64,000 nt of DNA from Amphiura filiformis (GCF_039555335.1 NC_092644.1:52913365-52977364), one strand, 5' to 3'; positions 34,979 through 46,013 are shown, counted from the stretch's first letter. Notes: a model not told the origin generated them from the letters alone. A program made the numbers and translations.

Positions 34979-36531
34979 TTCAATGCTTGACCTCGGAGTT
35001 ACCTGCATGACTATCGCGGGCTATTTTGAAACAGTTATGGTTGCACATTCAAGTACTTCTTTTGAAAGTCCTAAACAAGGTATAGCCAGCAGCAAGTTGT
35101 AGATGTTATAGGCCTACATATAAGAAAACGTTTAGGGTTGATATCAGGTGAAAAATACATCGAATGAGCACGAAACTTCACATTTATGTTCAGAAAGGTG
35201 TCTTCTTAACATGAGTTGAAAGGAGTATGGAAATTCCAAAGGGAAGCTGGTGATTTAATTTGTAACTCGAGATCTACATGTTCAATTTTTTAACCTTTTT
35301 ACAGAGGGTATGATAGAGGTATTACTGGCAACTCTGCCAAATTACAGCTCAGTAGGCCACGTTTTTCACCTGAAATTATTGACATGAATATTTTGTGCCA
35401 TTCTTGAGCAGTGCTTAACTCAGCCACTGGCAATTAAGCGCACTGTGGCGATGGACCAATTTTGACTCGCACTTACAGAAAAACGAAATAAGTTATGTTG
35501 CTGTAATTTGCAAGATAGTTACCAAATATAATTGGCAGTAACTTCCCAATTTTTACAGAAAAATATTGAAAAATAAAAGAATGAGATCAATTTAGAAATG
35601 TCTGTGCAAGCAGTGCACAGTTGAGCTCCCTGCATGTCTATGGGAGTGTTCTAATCAAGTTGATGGTTCATTGGTCATCCCTACTTTGAGCAAGAAATAT
35701 GGTCGTATCTTAAGTACGTCAGATTTTGACAGATAGAAGGAAGAAGTTTTTAAAACCATGATAAAATCAAAACAAATTGTAGCCTAAGAAAAAAATGAAT
35801 ATAGTTCAAGACAAAATGCATTTCGTTATAGGTTGACCATTGTGGTTTTCATGGTAGACACTGTTTAGTGAAGTTACGATCGCTTGTAACTGAACCACGA
35901 GTTTGACAGACATACCTGACGACGTAAGGGTGAATTTCAATTTGTTTTATTTATAACATTAATCTTACTTAGGACCACGATATTTACATTTTTGTAAATT
36001 ATTGTTATGTACTTTTGACCCACCTATCATGTAGTTCTATTGGGAATCACAATAAAACAGTATGAGCTGTTGGGAAAGAGACGTCACTGCATGTTCAAAA
36101 AATCAATGATGAAAAACGTGGAATTCAGAAAACTTTTTTTTTTTTTTTTTTCAAATTTTTAATGAAAAGATCGACTCAAAACTGTGTGTGTTGTGTCTTT
36201 ATTAGTTATTTTTGCCTCTGAACTTACAAATAAATCAATTCCTTACTCATAACATTAAGAAAAAAAGAAATGAAATAAGCATATTTCTTTGGTTGTAAAA
36301 TAACGCCTTAGCATATTTTGACTCATATACATGAAGTTACACAGTTGCAATGCATGTATAATGCTGATCACATACATGTATATGCCATAAAGCAGGGTCG
36401 ACTTAGTACACATTCTTTGTCTTGAATTGGTAATTGGATCATGATTGAAGCAAGTTATATTGCCACCATACCATCATCAGATACAACCCTATTCTACATA
36501 TCATCGCAAAAGCTTCTTTCCTGAAATACCA
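34979..36531. other. No gene recognised
   Basis: Isolated motif copies GTACGTCAGATTTTGACAGA (about 35715) and TTTGACAGACATACCTGACG (about 35902) echo the 25-kb cluster. A T run is at 36132-36150. Nothing else is supported. Confidence 0.4.
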
Positions 36532-37033
36532 TATTTCCTTGAATAGTCACTCCCCAAAGGGGGGGGGGATTTAATTATTATAGAGGTCATTTTTAAAACA
36601 ATAATTCCTGTTAAAATCATTAGGTAAGGGACGCACCATTTGATACTCATGGGGGGTAGGGCAGCGAAGTTTTTTTTTTTTAATTTCATGCATTATACAC
36701 AGTTAGGTGGGGAAAGGTTTTTTTTTTAGTGTTGTTGGGGAAAGTTTTTTTTTTGCTCATGTAGTGGGTGAAGTTTTTTTTTGTAGAAAAACTTCCTACC
36801 CCTAAGCTTGAAACTCATGCGAAATGACAAACTATGAACTTAGGAACGATGACTTCCGGTTCACTTCCGGGTTTCAAGCAGATATTCGCCAATTACCGAC
36901 GCCATTAGTGACCATGTGTGCACCTTGAAAAGCTTACTACACAAGATAGCATGGAAATATCAGCATTTTTTAAACATCTTGGTGAAAAAAATGGTGGGGT
37001 GTTTAATTGAAGGGGCGACTATTCAAAAAAATA
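36532..37033. mobile_element. TA-flanked MITE (pogo/Tigger-like ends)
   Basis: TATTTCCTTGAATAGTCACTCCCC on the left is mirrored by GGGGCGACTATTCAAAAAAATA on the right, with TA at both edges. The inside has three AAG plus T-run segments. A Tc1/mariner-superfamily assignment follows from the TA and is not proven. Confidence 0.65.
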
Positions 37034-37162
37034 CAGTGTTGTAGTCAAATTTGTAGCAGTAGTACAAATTCACCAAACTTCTATTACAAATTAGGGAGTA
37101 TGACAAATTTGTAATTTTTTACAGATCCAAAGTAGATAACTGCTTGACTGCCTCAATTATCT

Positions 37163-37217
37163 TATGTTTGAGTAAAGAACTGAGTAAGAACACATGATTG
37201 CATGTTGACTGAGCAAT
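37163..37217. repeat. Fragment of TTAA element family 3
   Basis: The words TTGAGTAAAGAACTGAGTAAG and ACACATGATTGCATGTTGACT match the inside of the 22.3-kb element in the same orientation. The ends of the element are not found here. From 37218 to 38151 nothing else is recognised. Confidence 0.75.
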
Positions 37218-38157
37218 TTGGAAAATTTGCCAAATACCTGCTTCATTGGTTTGTTTTTTTCTTCTTTTAAGACTGAGAGGTAAATGGATCTTAGAATACA
37301 TTTTTTTTTAATTCTCAAAATGGATTGCCAAAAATTGTTTTTACCCTTTTCATGTGACACTAACAACATATTCCCCCTTTCAACATGAAAAAAAAATCTT
37401 CGCCTCAAATTATGTGATGGCTAACATTCCGCATATGTGAACATTTTCATACTGTTTTTCTACACATTTTAGGGCCTTTCCCAACTTTGCCCAAGTTTCG
37501 CAGGAGCAGGTCTCATTAAATTTGTTTACAGTTTACAAGGCCATAGACAATTTAACTGGACAAATTATAATTTGTGCACAGTACCCTGTACATTGTTGTC
37601 ATTGTCTGTATATAACTGGAATCCAGGTAATATACAAATATACTTCAGGTTGGTCTGAACCATGGCATTTTTTAAAAATGACAAATTCCAGTTTTCTTGA
37701 ATTCTATATTCATTAGTCTGTGTACCGGTACTTAAACTTTTTTAAACAAATTTCTATCATTTTTAAATATGGTATTTCACCCTTTTCCATCTGAAATCGT
37801 CCACATGGTCAATGGCGGGAAATCTTGCCATTTTTTAAAATTTCCATCAAAAAACAAAAATATACACAACATAGTCTAAATTAGGCTGAAGCTGTCAGAT
37901 TTCAACTATTTTAAACGAATATTTCATAAACTTAGTCAAAATTCAAAAAAATAAATTTAACGGATCCTAGATTTTCATACCTAGATTTTGAAAATCAAAA
38001 GAAAAAATTTTACTGAAAAAATAATTAGTTACGGGTCAAAATCACGGTTTTTGATGATTTTCTCCAAAATTGAGCATTTTATAAATTAATCTGACGTCAC
38101 CACTGGATTTGTAAGCTAATTTCCATTCGAAATATGTATACTTTTATACACTTTAGA

Positions 38158-38356
38158 CAGTGACTGTCTTTTGAAATATGCAGGAGAGCATTAAATAGCT
38201 CTTCTGGAGCCTTCAAGGAGAGCTGATTAGATCATTTACAATAGAATGTAAGAGAGAATGGTCAATTAAGGAGAGCTAAAATTCACTCTCCAATATCAGA
38301 TTTAAGGAGAGCAGTAGAGAGTGATTGCTCTCGCTCTCCTCAAAAGTCAGTCCCTG
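38158..38356. mobile_element. 199-bp MITE with TTTAGA duplication
   Basis: CAGTGACTGTCTTTTGA on the left faces TCAAAAGTCAGTCCCTG on the right. TTTAGA flanks it at 38152-38157 and 38357-38362. Several GGAGAGC words lie inside. A 6-bp duplication is unusual for CAG...CTG ends, which normally go with 8 bp. Confidence 0.75.
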
Positions 38357-38695
38357 TTTAGATCAACAATTTAGAAGTTGAAAGGCTAAAATGTTTCCAT
38401 AATTCCATGGTTCAGACCAACCTTAAATAGTACTACCAGATATACATGTATGCACTGCACATGCATGCGTGCCACATGATGTGATAACACAATCACCATT
38501 TGAGATAGCATGCTTTCATTGGCTGGGCCAGCAAAACACCCATAGCTACCGGTCAGCTACCAGTAGTCGACCTAGTGCTTTGATGAGAGGGGTCGGGTCC
38601 GAACCCTGACCCAAAACAAACTCTTTAATCATTCCAGATTCCAAAAGCCATTGGGGCTCAAATATCCAATAAAAGCTGTACATTTGTGAAGATTA

Positions 38696-38986
38696 TCATT
38701 CATCCAAGTAGTAAACAATAATAATATTTGTATTAGTCTCGTCAACTGGACTTTCAATTTTTGAGTGGGAAATTTCACGTTCAATTAGCCCTACCGACTT
38801 TAGGCAGTAAATGTTTATTGAACTGTGAAGTGGATGCTTTCGTATCACAGGTTTAATACATTTGAATTCAACCTGATAGATATCTTCTTGATCGCTAAAC
38901 TGTATAGGCTCCTGCAACGTTATGACGTAGGCCACTCCGTCCTCCCGTTTCACATAAATTTGCTCATACCAATTACCATCTGCTTT
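38696..38986 (-). CDS. Exon-like frame, product unknown
   Basis: Read minus from a possible acceptor at 38987-38988, the frame gives KADGNWYEQIYVKREDGVAY, VITLQEPIQFSDQEDIYQVE and FKCIKPVIRKHPLHSSINIY before a stop. The composition is protein-like. It could be joined in phase 0 to the exon-like segment at 39441-39583, giving KKK-KADGNWYEQ. The last third overlaps the left arm of an inverted repeat, which argues for a mobile origin. No family is recognised. Confidence 0.25.
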   Translation of the reverse strand, partial: KADGNWYEQIYVKREDGVAYVITLQEPIQFSDQEDIYQVEFKCIKPVIRKHPLHSSINIYCLKSVGLIEREISHSKIESPVDETNTNIIIVYYLDE

Positions 38987-39293
38987 CTCTGTTCAAGATT
39001 TATATCCTTGTTGTCAAAAGAATGTTTGCATAGTCTCCACAACCAGTGCTGGCTCGTCTATGCTGGTACATGCATTCTGCAAACTTGGCAGGAGCTCATG
39101 CCAATAGTCAATACTTTGCGGAAGCCTACAGTCCAGCGATCAAAAAGATATCTCTCAGATTGAACTCCAATGTGACCAGTGATACAACAACATCTGAACT
39201 TTTACTGGCAGATGATCAGAAGGGCTAATGATGCGTACAGGGATGAACATGAAAATTTCCCACTCAAAAATATTAAGTCCAGTTGACTAGATT
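38735..39293. mobile_element. Inverted-repeat element with CAACTGGACTT ends
   Basis: CGTCAACTGGACTTTCAATTTT..GAGTGGGAAATTTCACGTTC on the left is mirrored on the right by GAACATGAAAATTTCCCACTC...AAGTCCAGTTGACTAGATTAT. The outermost ~25 bp match the ends of the foldback at 1.0 kb. Exon-like sequence lies inside. Confidence 0.7.
39034..39228 (+). CDS. Captured exon-like segment, product unknown
   Basis: After a possible acceptor (TTTGCATAG) the plus frame reads SPQPVLARLCWYMHSANLAG, AHANSQYFAEAYSPAIKKIS, LRLNSNVTSDTTTSELLLAD and DQKG, then TAA. The amino-acid pattern is amphipathic and protein-like, which is rare in this window. It lies within the inverted repeat 38735-39293. It may be a terminal exon captured by a transposon, or part of the element's own gene. 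No family is recognised. Confidence 0.3.
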   Translation, partial: SPQPVLARLCWYMHSANLAGAHANSQYFAEAYSPAIKKISLRLNSNVTSDTTTSELLLADDQKG

Positions 39294-39440
39294 ATACCAG
39301 TAATATAAATATTATTATTTCATAAAAGTAAAAAGCTGTCTTCAATGAATCAAAATTTATGAGTATTATCTCATTTTACATCATATAACAACTTTGTCAA
39401 AGTACTTGTCATGAAGACAGAAACTTTTACCATACCTTAC

Positions 39441-39583
39441 CTTCTTTTTCAGCAGCACCTTTAAAGACCCTTTTCTCCTTTGTTTTATCTCCAAATCAAA
39501 TACTTCACTAATCACTGCACTCCGCTGACAGCCCTGATCTGAATCCCCAGTTGCACTATTGTCACTCATTGTGATGAATTATC
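39441..39583 (-). CDS. Candidate first coding exon of a host gene
   Basis: On the minus strand a TTTTACAG acceptor precedes 14 bases and an ATG. The frame is MSDNSATGDSDQGCQRSAVI, SEVFDLEIKQRRKGSLKVLL, KKK, then the donor AAG|GTAAGG. A short leader, a start codon, an acidic then basic N-terminus and two consensus splice sites together look like a real second exon. The next exon is not certain; 38696-38986 is one possibility. The product is unknown. Confidence 0.35.
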
Positions 39584-39746
39584 TGTAAAACAACCAAGCA
39601 AGCAAACAAACGAAAATACTCATTAAAGGTCCATCAGAATACCAAATACCCTCTAATAAAAATTCCTTTAAAAAAGGAATGGGCGCCCAACTGTTTGGAT
39701 ACTTTTTTTTCTCTTTAAAACAATAATGTAATATTAGCATAGAAAG

Positions 39747-39931
39747 TAGTCCATTAATTTTGTATTTTAAACAAAGAATATACGCACAACATTTTATCCC
39801 GAACATATCAGAAAACAATAATAAAATCAAATCCAAGCAAATTGTGGTTTTATTTCTAAGCTGGGCATACTTTTAAGCAAAACAGTTGCGAAGTAAATCT
39901 AGCAAGACCGAAATTAGACGCTCTTTGCAAA
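39747..39931. repeat. Direct repeat, first copy (second at 41100-41280)
   Basis: About 180 bp starting TAATTTTGTATTTTAAACAAAGA and containing AAATTGTGGTTTTATTTCT recur in the same orientation 1.35 kb downstream, with roughly one difference in ten. They may be ends of an LTR-like element or a local duplication; no LTR features (TG..CA ends, primer site) were confirmed. Confidence 0.8.
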
Positions 39932-40257
39932 GTCAAGCCAAACAAGAGAAATGTGTCTGATTGGGGAAGGTGTTCTGACAATCCAAATATAAACTTAGTC
40001 CACCTCAAATGACCTGTAACAATTTGTGATTGACATTACTTAATTCGCCTCGGATGACTTTGATCTGACATTCAACTTTTTCGTTCTTACACCAATCATA
40101 TCCATAACAATTTAACTCTTACAACTTCCTGTCAACTCTCTAATTTAAAACTCTAAATTTCTCTGTTTGCCTTTTCTGTCTACAGTTTGTTACAATTATT
40201 ATGATAAGCAAACATTGCTGGGTAGATAACAGGATTTAGTTATTTACTTAATCCAAT

Positions 40258-40597
40258 CATGGAGGTAGTATAGCTACAACCTTGGCGAAATATGTTGCCA
40301 CACCTGAGCGTTAATTGGCCAACATCCTTCCCCGCTCCCCTATTGCAATGTTGATTTGGACAAAATCGTCATCATTTCTACATTACAGTCTCCCAACATT
40401 GGAAAATGGGGTGGGGGTGGGGGTGGGGGTGGGGGGTGGGGAAGGGCAAGTGCATTTGCAACTATTATACAAAATAGTACGGAACTATCCCATATTTAGC
40501 TTCGATTGCGTGCTTTTAACACCAGAACGTGCTGGTGTGGCCCTGGTGTGGCAAACGCAATTTCCGCCAGAGTTGTAGTAGGCTTACTACCTCCATG
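40258..40597. mobile_element. 340-bp element with CATGGAGG ends and 7-bp duplication
   Basis: CATGGAGGTAGTATAGC on the left faces CTTACTACCTCCATG on the right. The TIR continues through ACAAC..TGGCG..AA..TG.TGCCACACC. ATCCAAT flanks it exactly (40251-40257 and 40598-40604). The first six bases and the duplication length match the 854-bp elements. A GGGGTGGGGGTGGGGG run at 40407-40441 inside could form a G-quadruplex. Confidence 0.82.
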
Positions 40598-41099
40598 ATC
40601 CAATCATGGCAATAACGCCAATTTTGGTCTTCAGTGTTTTAAAATACAACAATGTAGAACATGTATAATTAATATGCCGTGTTGTTTGCATACAGTTTTC
40701 CACCAATTGTGCCACCATATTGCAACTTTGGCAATAACCGCTATATAGATTCTATGGTAATTAGCAAACAAAAGCCATCAGTAGAGTCCTCGTTAATTGA
40801 TCTAATCACTATGGACCACAATAGTCTCATCCCAATGGCATAGTCCAATAACCTCAATTACATAATCATAGTGCAAAATTTGACCTCAAGTTGCAGAGTA
40901 TGAGTTTGTGTACCCAAATTTTCAAAGGATGAAAGTAGGCCTACAAATGTATTAGGGCTTAAGAACTGTTCCCATGATAGATGAGCATGTTGTGGATCCT
41001 AGTGTATGGTCAAATGTCACCGTCTATCGGGTTTCTAAAGGCACACGGTAAACTGGTTGAACCCATACAAAGGTCAGGATTTATTTGGTGTTTTTATAA

Positions 41100-41280
41100 A
41101 TCCTAATTTTGTATTTTAAACAAAGAATATACGCTCACCATTTTATCCTGTGCATATCAGAAAACAATAATAAAATAAAATCCAAGCAAATTGTGGTTTT
41201 ATTTCTGAGCTGGGCATAATTTTAGCAAAACAATTGCGAAGTCAATCTAGCAAGAGTGAAATTAGAAGCTTTTCACAAAG
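41100..41280. repeat. Direct repeat, second copy
   Basis: Matches 39747-39931 in the same orientation. Just downstream (41312-41340) is a hairpin, TTTTGGCGCC...GGGCGCCAAAA, with a 10-bp GC-rich stem. Confidence 0.8.
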
Positions 41281-41340
41281 AATCACAAAGTCATGCCTAT
41301 ATTTTGGCGCCTCCGTAGAGGGCGCCAAAAAGGGGAGCAT

Positions 41341-42287
41341 GATCACAAACCCGGAAGAATGAACACACAATGGTTTTGCACATGTTATGTGATTTTCAGT
41401 ATTAATTAAAACCTATAATATTAGCAGGGTGCACTACTGTACCTTGATGAATTTAGATGTTTTAAATATCTTTTGAGGCATAGTAAAAAAAAGCAACACA
41501 AAAAATACTAAAATTGTCCCTCATGGAACAAATGGAATGTCCAGCATAAATGTATGAACCTCTGGCTCTGCATGCCTCTTGCCTACATGTACAAGGGCAC
41601 CCTCTTTTGTGCCCTACGCCCCATGGGGGTCCCTGGGTATTGATCAGTATTCAGTAGGTATCTATCATAATTATGTGGAAAAAAAATTCATGAAAAATTA
41701 TTATTTTCAAGACTACTGTACATATGTAACATGAATATGGTCTCTCTAAGACAAGCAAATTTGAGAAAAGGTATTGCTCAATAGATCATGCATATTAAAG
41801 GTCCTATGGAAACTTTCTGACCTTGTGAGTTTCAAGTAACAGTTTTCAAGTAGTGTAATAAAGGATCAATTGGACCAATCGTCAACATTGTTAGAATAAT
41901 TTCACCACACAAAAACATCGGGTGAAATATTTGCAAAGCTCCATTCTGAAAGTAATGATATCATGTAATTAACCAGAGGCAATGTTAGATTGGCAGGTAG
42001 TGTTCAGGGGGTTACTAACTGGTTAAGAGTCCATAAAATTTATACTTTACTTACTAGTTAGGGAATAAGATAATGCCAGTGACATTTGCCATACTTGTTT
42101 GAGTGCATTTTCGTCCATGCTCAAGGATGATAACGATTGATACCCCCTTGACAATGTTAAGTGTCCCCTACCCCAGCCCTGCACACACTACATGTAGTAA
42201 AGAACCCCTTCCCTGCCAGCGCAAACATTGATTAACATGATATGTGTTTCGACTAGGTGATATGAACAAAATTATGGTAGTTTGAAG
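41341..42287. other. No recognisable feature
   Basis: No ORF over 60 codons and no repeat partner noticed. Confidence 0.4.
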
Positions 42288-43178
42288 GTGGTAGACCTGG
42301 GAATAAATGAAAGTAGCATGTGACTCTATACTACCGTAAACATTTAAAAAAACATTAATTAGCTAATTAGAAAAATTCATTAGCCGATAAGGTCATATTT
42401 TCAAAAAAAAATTGGAGCCTCAACCGAACATCTTATAAAGCTCATTGAGGTATCAAATTGAAGCTCTTTCGACAGAGATCTGTTATAAACTTCTTTGTGT
42501 AGACTTCTAAGGGAGGGGGTTAGGTTATTCACTGTCTGTGAAAAACCAAAATCTGGAATGATCAAATATCGCTCAATTATCAGAATTTGTCATTTTAGTG
42601 AATACAATCTACTTTTACATTTTTCAATTGAGGTTTAAAATACAGATCACAGATTAAAGTACAATCATGCAAAGTTTCAAGTTCATAGGGGATGTAGTTT
42701 TGACTCTCACATTTTATGGAGATCATAAACTCATGAAAAATGAAATGATAGAAATTTGCATTGAAAGTAATTATAGTTTAAATTCCTTGATTAAAAAACA
42801 CAGAAAATCATGATTTTCGCTTCAAAATTAGTCTTTTTCAGAGATACATGTAGTACCGTAACATCATTTGGGACATCTGTCAAAAACATGCGTTTGGTTC
42901 AGCATTGGTTCTGATAATCTAATGTTAATTTATAAATTTGGTCAACAAGGCTTGGCAAAAGCAATAAAATACATAAGAAATTGAATATGTACACATTTTC
43001 TATGGGAAAGCAATTTGGATTCAAAATTGTGGTCATTAGCAAAATAATGTTTGATTAGTTCTAATGTTTGAATGGAAAGTCAGATTTCAGTCAAATAAAA
43101 AGCAAAACACAGTTTTGTTTTTTAATGACAGAAAATAAGAAAAATGCTGTTTTTACCACCCAATCCCAGGTCTACCAC
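42288..43178. mobile_element. Possible element with 15-bp inverted ends
   Basis: GTGGTAGACCTGGGA at 42288-42302 is exactly mirrored by TCCCAGGTCTACCAC at 43164-43178. The interior is AT-rich and non-coding. No duplication was confirmed. Confidence 0.45.
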
Positions 43179-43480
43179 ACCGGAAGTTGTATAATTTAGA
43201 GTCACAATCACACGGTAGCTGTGAGCAGCAAGTTTGAAAAATAATCGACTGATAAAGAAGACTAAACAGATGCTCCAGCGAAACTATATTTACACGTAAC
43301 ATTAAAGTACTTGAGTTATATTGTTAACTTTCTATGATACTTTACAAAAATATGCAATTTTGAGTCCCATTCACCAAAAAATCCAAGTTTTTCACATTAT
43401 TCTTTAAATTGTTCTTTCTGGACGATGCATCCATTCATATAATAAATGCTGTACATCGACACAGCAATTTACATCAGTGT

Positions 43481-44430
43481 CCCGTGGCTAAATGGTTAGG
43501 ACCCATTCCATGTCAACTCCAGGGATGTGCACCGCAGCACCTCTTCAATTTTTTTCTTTTTTCAGGGATTGATGTGCACTGGCATCAATTTTAGCACCTC
43601 TTCAATTTTTTCTTTTTTCAGAAAGGTTTCCACAGAGTTGTACATGTCATTATACATGAAATCAAAAATGTACAACTCTATGGAGAATGCAAACCTTACT
43701 GATGTGTTGAAGCCATCGAGTCCCAATTTGTAAAAAGCCAATATCTCTCAGAAATGTTGTCCAAGGACATATTTTCAACATACCTGAAGTTGATGGTGGG
43801 GAAAATGTCTGACATTGGTTTTCAGGGGGGTCAAAATGTACAAAAAATGTACAATTGGGGTTTTGCATGGGTAATATCTCAGCTAAAAATATTCTAATAG
43901 GCTCAATATTGGTTAAGAGTAATGTCCTACCAAAGGGCTCTGACTAGAAAAAATGGACAGTAAAATTATTTTTACTTTTTGAGTTTTTACCCCCAAAGTT
44001 GGTCCCGGATGGACGGTTGCATTTTGAGGGCCCTATATCTTTTAAAGTAAAGGAGTTACAAGTTTTCTGATGCCAGATTTGAATTCTACACAAATAAGTA
44101 CCCCAGGATACATACTTTTCAAAGTTGTAAATGGTTCCTTTATACATTCATGGACCTCCAACATCGCCTTTTCGCTATGGACACATTTTTACGCTGACCC
44201 TCTAAATTTCAAATTGATGCCAAGGGAAACCGTCAAACTTTTCAAAAATGTAAATGGAGTATGAAGCTCAAATTTTCGGGATTTTACTTTCATCAATATC
44301 TACCACCACACAGAAAAAAAAAAAAATTGAAGAGGTGCTGCGTGCACATCCCTGAGTTGACATGGAATGGGCCTTAGGGCGTTCGACTCCGGATACGCTG
44401 ACCCAAGTTCGATATCCGATGACCAAGTGA
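43481..44430 (+). repeat. tRNA-derived SINE head, split by an insertion
   Basis: CCCGTGGCTAAATGGTTAGGA (43481-43501) has an A-box layout. TTAGGGCGTTCGACTCCGGA (44374-44393) followed by CCAAGTTCGATATCC carries the anticodon-arm-like part and a B box (GTTCGATATCC). Together they form one tRNA-related head of the kind at the front of many SINEs. The halves are separated by the element 43502-44371. It is not a functional tRNA gene. Confidence 0.65.
43502..44371. mobile_element. 870-bp DNA element inserted in the SINE head
   Basis: CCCATTCCATGTCAACTC at the left is mirrored by GAGTTGACATGGAATGGG at the right. The TIR runs for about 60 bp through GGGATGTGCAC and GCACCTCTTCAATTTTTT. Flanks are GGTTAGGA and CCTTAGGG, possibly a decayed 8-bp or shorter duplication with TTAGG in common. 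The inside is non-coding. Confidence 0.75.
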
Positions 44431-45704
44431 ATTTTTTCAATATTTTATTAAACAATTTATTGTCATCAATCATGGATAACATAATTTTAATCATCCAGTG
44501 CTATTGTGATATTATTTTTTATCAAATCAAGATCTTTGATTATCAGGGAAATTGTTTATTATATTTTTAAAAAATCTGTCCTACCACGGACGACCCTGGC
44601 AATTCACATGATAATAGGACAATAAAACATGTGATATGCATGAATGGTTGTTGAATCAATCTAGAGACTTATCCCTCTGTCATATTCAGCTATTGTAGAA
44701 CTGTATTTCAACATATTCCAACATGACTGTCATTTCAATTGTTATACAATTGCATACACTCTATAGGTGTGAAAATTGTGTAGTATGGGAGGTCAGCAAG
44801 GAAAAACATATCCAAAAAGAGAAAAACAAATATGGAATGCCATTAAAGTCATACATAACGTACGGTATAGACAAATTATCAAGGCGGCAAAAATATCCAT
44901 AGGCCTATTGAAAGGAGGTCCCCACTACAGACACAGGGAACAACTTAAACCCAGCCTATTAAGTAGGACGTCTATGTGCATTGGTTCAACTCGCTCGCAG
45001 ACCATGAGAAGGCATGCCGAGAGTGAGGATGTAGTCCACAGTGCAAGAAATATTATGCCTATAAAAGTTTCATTTATTTTAATTTGGGGATCACATTTAT
45101 CATGTCCATTATGGTTACATTAACTTACGCCTAATAAGCTCTATAGACATTTTGGAATATATATGCTGTACGGGGGAGAAGATTCAACTGTGGCCCTATT
45201 TTTAGGGACTTTGTGGTTGTATGGGGGACTTTTATTCTTTTCAATGAATGGGCTTAGTCCGATGATGCCTTCAGCAACTTACTTAAACCTCCAAAGGTCA
45301 CAAAATGCAAAGATTTCATGCAACACTGAAGTTGCACACAATCAAGTCCAAACTCTATGCATTTATGAACCACAAAATTACCTGTAATTACTGACAACAA
45401 CTTCCCTTACTCCCAACATGTACATTACGTTTGAACACACACATATTTTTCATTTCATATTCCTTCTTTTGTCTCAAAAAAGTTTTGGGTATAAGGCAGT
45501 GGGCTGACAAAGCTTACCTTAACATCTGTAGATCTATAGAATGGTGTGCCAGCAGTGATCTTTTAATATACCTGTAAATAACATTGGAAATATTAAAAGA
45601 TTAGTTTGCCTTCAACATTGTTTAAAACATTTAGACAGTGGCCTCTATTCATCAGTAAAACTGTCCTCAAATGAAAATTCTTATGATTCAAATTAATCAC
45701 TTTT
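44431..45704. other. No gene recognised
   Basis: The 115-codon plus frame at 44776-45123 lacks any recognisable domain and is most likely chance. No repeat structure was noticed. Confidence 0.4.
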
Positions 45705-45836
45705 TGGTTGGAAACAACCATCCTTAGAAATCAATGAAAGTTAAAATATAAATAAATTGAGTTTACAACCCCGTTTATTGATGGTGGTAATGGTACCCTC
45801 CAACAATCTTGGTTGGACAACCATCCTAAAATTAGG

Positions 45837-46013
45837 GATTCAATCATGTTTCACCGTTGTTCATCACCGTTTAACAGCGATGCGTTGACAGCGTCGTCTG
45901 CGTGGTTTATTTCAGCGAGGGCAGCTTTAGCTGCCCGGCTAAGTAAACCACGCAGACGCGCCGGACGCGAAGTTGTTAAACGGTGATGAACAACGGTGAA
46001 ACATGATTGAATC
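45837..46013. mobile_element. CpG-rich hairpin element
   Basis: GGATTCAATCATGTTTCACC on the left pairs with GGTGAAACATGATTGAATCC on the right. The arms of about 75 bp include GTTGTTCATCACCGTTTAAC and CGTCTGCGTGGTTTA. The adjacent 46190-46340 is also CpG-dense and shares TTCATCACGG. Confidence 0.85.

Noticed and set aside
39747-41280. LTR retrotransposon with 180-bp LTRs
   Set aside because: No TG...CA ends, primer-binding site, or gag/pol sequence between the two direct repeats.
43481-44430. An intact tRNA gene
   Set aside because: Only the two halves of a tRNA-like head exist, split by 870 bp, and the stems do not form a proper cloverleaf.
44776-45123. 115-codon plus-strand frame
   Set aside because: No recognisable domain, ordinary composition for chance frames, no splice signals considered convincing.
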